From: Paralvinella palmiformis
Taxonomy: Eukaryota; Annelida; Polychaeta; Terebellida; Alvinellidae
DNA length: 64,000 nucleotides
Direction: 5' to 3'
NCBI GenBank assembly: GCA_025642065.1
Contig: JAODUP010000144.1
Coordinates: 274,501-338,500, forward strand
How positions within the stretch are numbered: position 1 is the stretch's first letter; each line of letters begins with the position of its first letter. Both the position numbers and the translations under genes were made by a program. This document shows, piece by piece, positions 57,758-64,000 of this stretch. The notes beneath the pieces were generated by a model that worked only from the letters and a program-made list of their open reading frames with translations, did no database searches and was not told where the DNA came from.

Positions 57758-57758
57758 G
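57450..57758 (+). repeat. SINE family B copy 3
   Basis: CAATCGCCTAGTGGGTTGAG head, GGAGGTTGGAATCCCGACC, CAAGGTTTTCTCCACCGAAT, TTGTAAATTCTAAATTTG, GCTAAGCCACATAAAATAAC and a long (ATT)n end. Confidence 0.88.
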
Positions 57759-58049
57759 CTTAATATTGAAGGCGACGTGTTAATCTATCTTACTAGCACA
57801 GTAACACAGTTTTTTTGTTTTAAATTCGGATTTTTTTCGATGCCCAAGCAGATTAACAACCCTATATAACACGGTAAACTTTCAGTTGATTGTAAACTTT
57901 GTTTGCTTGGGTTCCCCCTCTTTGAATAGTAGTTGCTGTCATTCCTAAAGCCAACGTCCGGATAACGTCAAAAATAATTAATGGGGCATAAAATAGTTAA
58001 TTTGCAATAAATACTCGCACCATTCCAAGGTACATATTTATGGTAGAAC
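57759..58049. other. Intergenic, nothing recognised
   Basis: Short AT-rich spacer without features. Confidence 0.3.
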
Positions 58050-58160
58050 TGGTAGTAGAATCTCGGCTTTGGCATGTCTGAAGGATGTTACATCTTTCAT
58101 TTCACATACCGTTAACCATTGGACATCGCTCGGATCGCTTGGCCTTGCTTTTGCTCAGAA
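58050..58160 (+). repeat. SINE family A, diverged fragment
   Basis: AGAATCTCGGCTTTGGCATG, TCTGAAGGATGTTACATCTT and GACATCGCTCGGATCGCTTGG follow the family A body; the ends are lost. Confidence 0.65.
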
Positions 58161-58544
58161 GTAACTGGATAATATCAAACATCTAAACGCTTGAGAATCA
58201 TCGTATACAAAGGCATGCATCGAACAGCATACCCACTTCGTTACGGGAATTGGGCTTTGGGCGTTGCAAGAAACCCAATTCAAGACGTTTAAAAATGATT
58301 CATTTGTAGCATGATTATGGGGTAATAGAGATAGATAACATTTGAACGAATGTGTACTGACAGGTACCATAATTTATGGGGAAACGTCCTTTCCGACTAA
58401 GTCAGTGTATGGGAATATTTCAGCAAGCCGTTGTCCTCCTTAAATAATCGGTTATAGAAAAAGAAAACTGGTGTAGCGATGCTATGACATACAGGAATAG
58501 GTTAAACTCTATAGCCACAAAAATAATTGTTAGATGTACTAATA

Positions 58545-58702
58545 CACACACATACACACGTGCGCGCCCAAACTCGCACGTGCGCGCCCATACACGCATA
58601 TGCGCGAGCATACACACACGCCCACACACACGCCCACATATATATATATATATATATATATAGTGTGTGTGTGTGAATGTGTGAGTGTGTGTGTGTGTGT
58701 CT
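58545..58702. repeat. CA/GC-rich and TA/GT compound microsatellite
   Basis: (CA)n, GTGCGCGCCC units, CACGCC units, (TA)n and (GT)n in series. No gene is supported across it. Confidence 0.88.
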
Positions 58703-59114
58703 AAAAAGTGGAAGAAAGTTGTCTGTAACACATAATCATGATAAATAAGAAAGTGAAATAACGACATCTTAATAATGTCCAATGTCTAATTTGGTTATTC
58801 AGTCTATCCTATTCACAAGGATCGTCGTAGAAAAATGACGCTTAGTATCTATTAGCATAATCATATTTCTAAAATTATATCTCTTCACTTCAGATTTCCA
58901 CTGAGAGCTATATATTTCAGGCATGTCAAGTGGAAGTAATAGTTATGTTTACGAACTTTTGTCCACCATGACAACATAACGTTATTTGTTTGGATTTTGT
59001 GTTATTTCTTCTCAAATTAGTGATTAAATTAAGTCCCAGTATATGGGAAGTAAGATAATCTGTCAGTTTATTGTCCTATCTAATTTGAAGCTAAATTGAT
59101 TCACCTTAACCAGG
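58703..59114. other. Upstream region of kinase D
   Basis: AT-rich non-coding sequence. No element can be named. Confidence 0.3.
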
Positions 59115-59306
59115 TGATGATTGATGATTGATGTTTTACGGCCACTTTTGCGCACATGGTAGGATGAATGGGTCGAGCGACCTCTAAAGACGATGAAGCG
59201 AACTCAAAGATGAAACACCCTTCAGGTATGCCTATGCTGAGATTCGAACTCAGTTGGTAGTGATCTGTAATCAAACGTATCATCACCTGGACCACGGAGG
59301 CGTCCT
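59115..59306 (-). repeat. SINE family A, antisense, upstream of kinase D
   Basis: ATTGATGTTTTACGGCCAC, GGTCGAGCGACCTCTAAAG, GAGATTCGAACTCAGTTGG and CCACGGAGGCGTCC show a full antisense copy. It ends about 120 bp before the kinase D start codon, followed by an (ATT)n run at 59372-59403. Confidence 0.88.
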
Positions 59307-59368
59307 CAACTTCACGAAGTCAAAACCCTTTGGAGTTTCTTTTACGAAATCGCTTAATATTTCGGTTA

Positions 59369-59404
<36 letters not shown>

Positions 59405-59423
59405 GTCATTATGTTATACAGTA

Positions 59424-62400
59424 ATGGAGAAGGACGATTTTGAACAGTTGAAGGAGCTCGGCAAAGGGAGCTACGGTACCTGTTACAAGATTAAAAGGAA
59501 ATCCGACGGGAAGGTATCTTTAAACCAAAAGGAATGCTATTTTCGTAGGAGATGTAAATATCACGATATCTGTTATGAAGCAAATTAGTCTAGTCCGCCT
59601 TTTTGAAATAGTTAATAGGGAATAAATGCAAAATAAAGACTTTCTATTTACATGTCAAGAATTAATCTATCATTTACATATAGATAACGAAAATCTTGGA
59701 AGAATCTATTAATAAGTATTTATATCGTAATGCGCTCTGGATTACATGGATTCAACTGTTTTGGTTTCTTTGCAGATTTTGGCTTGGAAAGCATTAAGAT
59801 TTAATAATTTATACGATTCTGGGTTAGAGATGATCAAGAAGGAATTATCAATTATTAGTGTATTTAATCACGAGAACATTGTTAAATATTATGGCTATGT
59901 AGTGGAATTTGGCGAACGCCAATCTTATGTGTATCTTATTATGGAATACTGCAGCGGTGGAAGCCTTGATGATTTAATCACAAGCACTAAGGAAGAAAGG
60001 TAAGTCTCTTTGTGTGGAAATGGAGAGATTATTCATTATATGGAAATGTAATGGTTTACTTCGTACAATCATATCTAAATTTAGACGTGGAATATGGATA
60101 TTATTTACAGAAATTTACAAACCTTCTTGCGTTAATCTGTTCTTGTAAAATTTCCTACACTAATATCAATTGGCTCTTGTTTTTCATTTTTGTATTAATA
60201 ACCATGCTCCAAATATTTTGTATACCTCTTTATTGAATAACATATAAAAATAGTTCGTGTATTTTCGAGATGAATACTATTCTATCCGAAGGGCTTCACG
60301 AACTCGGCGTTTCAGTCATTACTATAATAATTATGCTCTGATATTCTAGTTCAATGACTATGAATCCATACTTTGCACTGAATTATGTATAACTTCCACG
60401 GATAAGCTGATTTATATTACATTTTTTACTTATTCTGCGATGTATTTCAACTGAATCGGGTTATTTATCATTTTCCTGCCTGGCTCGTTTGTTCAGACGC
60501 ATTGAACAGGTGATAAAGAGGTTGTCATGTAGCTAGTCTTGAGAATTGTTTTTTCTCAGCGGAAACATACCAATAATTATTGTTTTCTCTAAACTATACC
60601 TGTAAGGAATTAAATAATATTCCTGAATTGCCTGGACATTTTGTTATATTATATAGATGCCGAGTGATAGTTAATACTTCGGTTGTTGTGTACACAACTA
60701 TCGTAGAATACTTTCGAGGATCTTTTGTTTTTATATTTTGTTACAAACCTGTGTGTTTCTTCCAACTTGTGTTTGTTACGTTTACGCCGTATCTGAATAA
60801 CTTAGGGTCCGTTTTATTTCCCTTTGTTTGGTTTTCGAAATGTTTAATGTTTTAGCACATGTTACAGTAATATGAAGATTTTTCCTAACCCTTACCTGAT
60901 TGGTTTTGTTTTTGGTTTTTCGGGGAGAATCCCAGACTGTCGCTTATTCGGCACCGCTCCACTCGCAGGGGAGCAGTACGGAAAGATGGAGCCGAAATAC
61001 CCCGAGAGTGGTCACTGCCAGTGTTTTATGTCTTGGGGGGGGGGGCTTCAACGTCCCCTTAATTTTTAATAATTCAGTGGAGACGGCAGCACCATTTAAC
61101 GTCATCAGCCGCCACACGATGTTTAACAAAACATTATAAATATTTCACGCCATGACCAAACAACACCGACTTCCGGTAGGTGAAAAAGCCACGTTGAAGC
61201 GGGTGCGCTTCGAATTTTGAACCTACGAATGCGGACATTTATTGTGATGTGTGCATTTTATTTTTGTGTGTGCAGACAATCTATATTATTCTTCTCCTAT
61301 TATATGCCATGAAATATGTAAAAGTCGTTTTATGCAGGTCCGTAGATCTAGTTTAATTGGGATCAAACCCCAGAGATAGGCCGGGGGTTGTGGTACAGGC
61401 TAAATATAATAACAGTTAAGCTTAATTTCCCGCCAAAAAACACGCTTTAACAGCTATTTTAAATGTGTTCCTTATACTTACCGATGAAAAGACATCCCGT
61501 TTGTATTACTTCCACGCACACGGCTTATGTAACCGTCAATACAACAATGAGTCACCACGTTTATAAACCTGATTTTTCCAGTCTGCGTTCCTATTTCCTC
61601 GACCGGAAGTTGGGACCTGTTTGCTATCAAATCGGCGGCCGTGTTCGGTCTAGTTTTCTTTTAGGTCAAAGCTTAGTAGCAAATGAAAATCGCAATATGA
61701 AGCATTCTTGTAAATATTAATGTTTAAATGTTCACGTCGTAGCATTGCTTTGCAGAGGTGAGCTTTCTGAGAAATTTGTGTGGCGTGTCTCCCAACAACT
61801 AATTCAGGCCCTGGAACATTGCCACACTACGGACCATTCCGGTAACGTTATCATTCATAGAGATCTGAAGCCTGCAAACATCCTGTTAACCAGCTGCGGG
61901 GATGTCAAGATAGCCGACTTCGGCTGTTCACGTCTTCTCGATATACAATGCAAGGCTAAGACGCTCGTCGGATCCATCACTTACATGGCGCCAGTAAGTT
62001 TAGGGAAGGTTTCGCGAACCCGCGCTATATAAAGGGTTTCCTGGTATACTATAACTGCTGTTGGAATTCGAACAAAACGCACAATAATGCATCGATCCGT
62101 GTATTTCGAACTGCTTTCATTTAGGAGGTTTTCTCATACGAAGCGTACAATGAACTATGCGACATTTGGTCACTGGGTTGTGTACTTCATGAACTGTGCG
62201 CTCTGCAGCCGCCATTCACAGGAAAGGCCAGACACGAAATAGAAAGAAAAATCAAAACTGAACCTACGCCCGATATCCCGGACAAATACTCGAGAGATCT
62301 GAACCGTGTCATAAAGGCAATGCTACAGAGAGAGGTAACTTATCAAACCATTGAATATATTGGGTATACATAATTGTCTATAATACGATATTCAAGCAAA

Positions 62401-62701
62401 ATAATTACTTTGTTCAAGTTCCCAAATAAATTCCTTCTCCCACAGCAATGAAAATTTTACAGTACAATGTATTATAGCATGTTACAGAAACATTTCGTCA
62501 TCTTCAATAATATGTAACTAGCTATATTATTGTCTCATTCATTTTAAAATGCAATAGTATATGCGATGATTTAATCCATCCACTTCGTATTTCCTCGCAT
62601 CTTTGTTTCAGCCACTCACTCGACCAAGTGCTGAGATTCTAAACTCTGAAATACAGTATATATTAAAGAAGAGAGAAGACGTGAGTTATAAAGTTGTGTA
62701 A
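59424..62701 (+). CDS. Kinase D: NEK2-like Ser/Thr protein kinase, 5 exons, 283 aa
   Basis: Predicted exons: 59424-59513, 59776-59999, 61756-61993, 62125-62334, 62612-62701; GT-AG borders, in frame to TAA. Motifs: GKGSYG (13-18), AWK (Lys35), [20 protein letters not shown] (139-146), DFG (159-161), [21 protein letters not shown] and RPSAEIL. All catalytic residues are present. The activation loop reads GSITYMAPE where B and C have [20 protein letters not shown] is shared with kinase A, making A the closest relative here. The C-terminus is uncertain: reading through gives DVSYKVV and stop, but a strong GTGAGT donor sits at 62681, so a further exon could exist downstream. Relative to A-C, the exon 5 donor has moved by one base and changed phase. 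Confidence 0.85.
60955..61065 (+). repeat. Dispersed repeat R1, copy 2, in kinase D intron 2
   Basis: GGGGAGCAGTACGGAAAGAT, GGAGCCGAAATACCCCGAG, a GGTCACTGCC block, a long G-run and CTTCAACGTCCCCTTAA parallel the copy at 25828-25935. The element lies in the long (1.76-kb) intron 2 of kinase D. Confidence 0.7.
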
Positions 62702-62899
62702 ATACTAAGACAACTATCATAATTTGAATTATTACTAGGACGATCAACCGTCCGGAAATGCGAATCGTTTAAATTTGTATTGTTTATGTAAACGTCGCAT
62801 CCGTAGCTAAAATGTGGCGCGGTTGCTGCAAACTAGTAGGAGAAATATTGGTCTAACTACGTCTGGAGTTCACCTTTCACTTCATCTAATTACGGGGGG
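62702..62899. other. Immediate 3' flank of kinase D
   Basis: Non-coding, ending in a G-run (about 62895-62904) that directly precedes a SINE. A conserved exon 6 or 7 like those of kinases B and C was searched for here and was not found. Confidence 0.35.
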
Positions 62900-63082
62900 G
62901 GGGGGTGACCCCATCGCCTAACTGGTAGCGCGGTTGGCTTCCTATCTATAACACCTGGGTTCTAATACTGGTCGGGCTATGTCAGAAGGCTGTCTCATCT
63001 TTCACTTCGCCTCGTTACCTTTGGAGGTCTCTCGGCCTATTTAACCTACCATGTGCACAAAAGTGGCCGTAAAACATCAAGA
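62900..63082 (+). repeat. SINE family C copy 4
   Basis: CATCGCCTAACTGGTAGCGC head, GGGTTCTAATACTGGTCGGG, the shared body and GTGGCCGTAAAACATCAAG. The 3' end is intermediate between the A and C types. Confidence 0.88.
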
Positions 63083-63149
63083 GTGACCTAATTATAACTT
63101 GCGGTGATACATAGAATCCTGAGTGTGGCTATGAATTTAATGGTTTGTT

Positions 63150-63214
63150 TTGATGATGATGATTGATGCTTTATGGTCACTTGTGTCCATATCGTAGGCT
63201 AAATGGCCCGTAAT
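63150..63214 (-). repeat. SINE family A, 3' fragment, antisense
   Basis: GATGATGATTGATGCTTTATGG, GTGTCCATATCGTAGGCTAAATGG is the 3' end of the family in reverse complement. Confidence 0.75.
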
Positions 63215-64000
63215 CGGTGATTTTGGTGAAGAATTTGTATTATATCACTTAGAAAAACATGGGACCGCCGACTTTGAGGTTTACTAGACGTAATTTCGCA
63301 AAATAGATGTATGGTTAACAAGGTGTACTCAAAGTATTATCTATATTTGAAAGAATTGGAAGTACAGCTTTAAAAAAATTGATTTGTTGGAATGTAAACT
63401 TTTGATGAAGTATTTTCATATGTTCATATAATGTGTTGCCATTTCAGAATGGGGTATGATGAACGATCTTTAAGAAGAGTAATACATTTGGTTTCTTGAC
63501 GACGTGAGTTTCGCACGATTATCACAACACAACTTAAAAAAAACATAAGCAAAATGTTAATTTATTTGCAATGCCAGGAATGTAAATAGTTTAAATAGTT
63601 GTATAGAACAATTAGATAAGAATTAGTTATTTAGAGAGCCAACAAACGTATTTTGAAAAGCTAATATACAGTTGTTCTATCCAGGACTGCAGCACCACGA
63701 TGACGAATGATTCGAATTGATGTTATTTGGTACAAGTGAGAAATAATAGATAGGAGACTGCGTGCTCTCGTATGAATTGATATAATCACACATGTTTAAA
63801 ATTGTATCTGGGCGGGATTGTCGTATACTTGCTTCATATTGATAAACCAGCTCATGTTTTATTTTTATTTAACTAGTAGCATAAAAAATACTGTCTTCCT
63901 TCAAATGTTACTTGTAGTCATATTCTAGTAAATGCTGTTAATAGTGTTGGTCAGGTATCATAGTATATGGCTCTATACAAAAACGTGACAATGAGGTCGT
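63215..64000. other. Window end, nothing recognised
   Basis: AT-rich sequence. A reasonable acceptor (CCATTTCAG ending near 63447) is followed by a short open frame, MGYDERSLRRVIHLVS, which might be a distant last exon of kinase D, but phase and distance do not prove it. Confidence 0.3.

Overview
This is animal nuclear DNA: AT-rich, with multi-exon genes, GT-AG introns with conserved phases, tRNA-derived SINEs, decayed LINEs and a hAT transposon, satellites and many long microsatellites. There is no bacterial operon structure, no rRNA and no convincing free-standing tRNA gene. The repeat content and gene families suggest a lophotrochozoan, perhaps a mollusc, but this is inference and the species cannot be fixed from the sequence alone.

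The genic backbone is a same-strand (+) series of four related short protein kinases of the NIMA/NEK2 type. I rebuilt them exon by exon: kinase A (1094-3400, 291 aa), kinase B (30664-38048, 347 aa), kinase C (44638-48899, 322 aa) and kinase D (59424-62701, 283 aa). All four share the same first four intron positions and phases, with identical exon 3 (238 nt) and exon 4 (210 nt) lengths. A, C and D keep the glycine loop, catalytic lysine, HRD, KPAN, DFG and APE motifs. B is a complete gene whose catalytic motifs have changed (HRD to LRN, KPAN to KPSK, DFG to DFS, weakened glycine loop), so it is a predicted pseudokinase. B and C share an extra C-terminal pair of exons encoding an acidic/Gly motif and a basic tail that I cannot assign to a known domain. 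A and D lack it.

On the minus strand between kinases A and B lies a six-exon gene (9161-16715, 476 aa) for a Golgi type II carbohydrate sulfotransferase of the CHST15 (GalNAc4S-6ST) type. Its signal anchor, 5'-PSB loop, 3'-PSB region and C-terminal part are all present and all exon phases agree.

The rest is mainly repeats. SINE family A has about 20 copies. Family C has a different tRNA-like head on the same body, family B ends in ATT repeats, and D and E are minor. A decayed LINE (19980-23760, minus) keeps recognisable ORF1, endonuclease and reverse-transcriptase parts. Other LINE 3' ends lie at 1-341, 6680-7170, 35376-35580, 50195-50680 and 55445-55570. A frameshifted hAT transposase lies at about 29050-29719. 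There are two satellites (49 bp at 19268-19760; a dimorphic 80/66 bp array at 24742-25552), a GGT-type minisatellite ending about 90 bp upstream of kinase B, and a 144-bp MITE-like inverted repeat at 11212-11355. Several repeats sit close to or between exons.

There is no evidence that the kinases and the sulfotransferase work in one pathway. The array looks like a lineage-specific kinase expansion in which one copy has become a pseudokinase, with an unrelated Golgi enzyme gene between copies.
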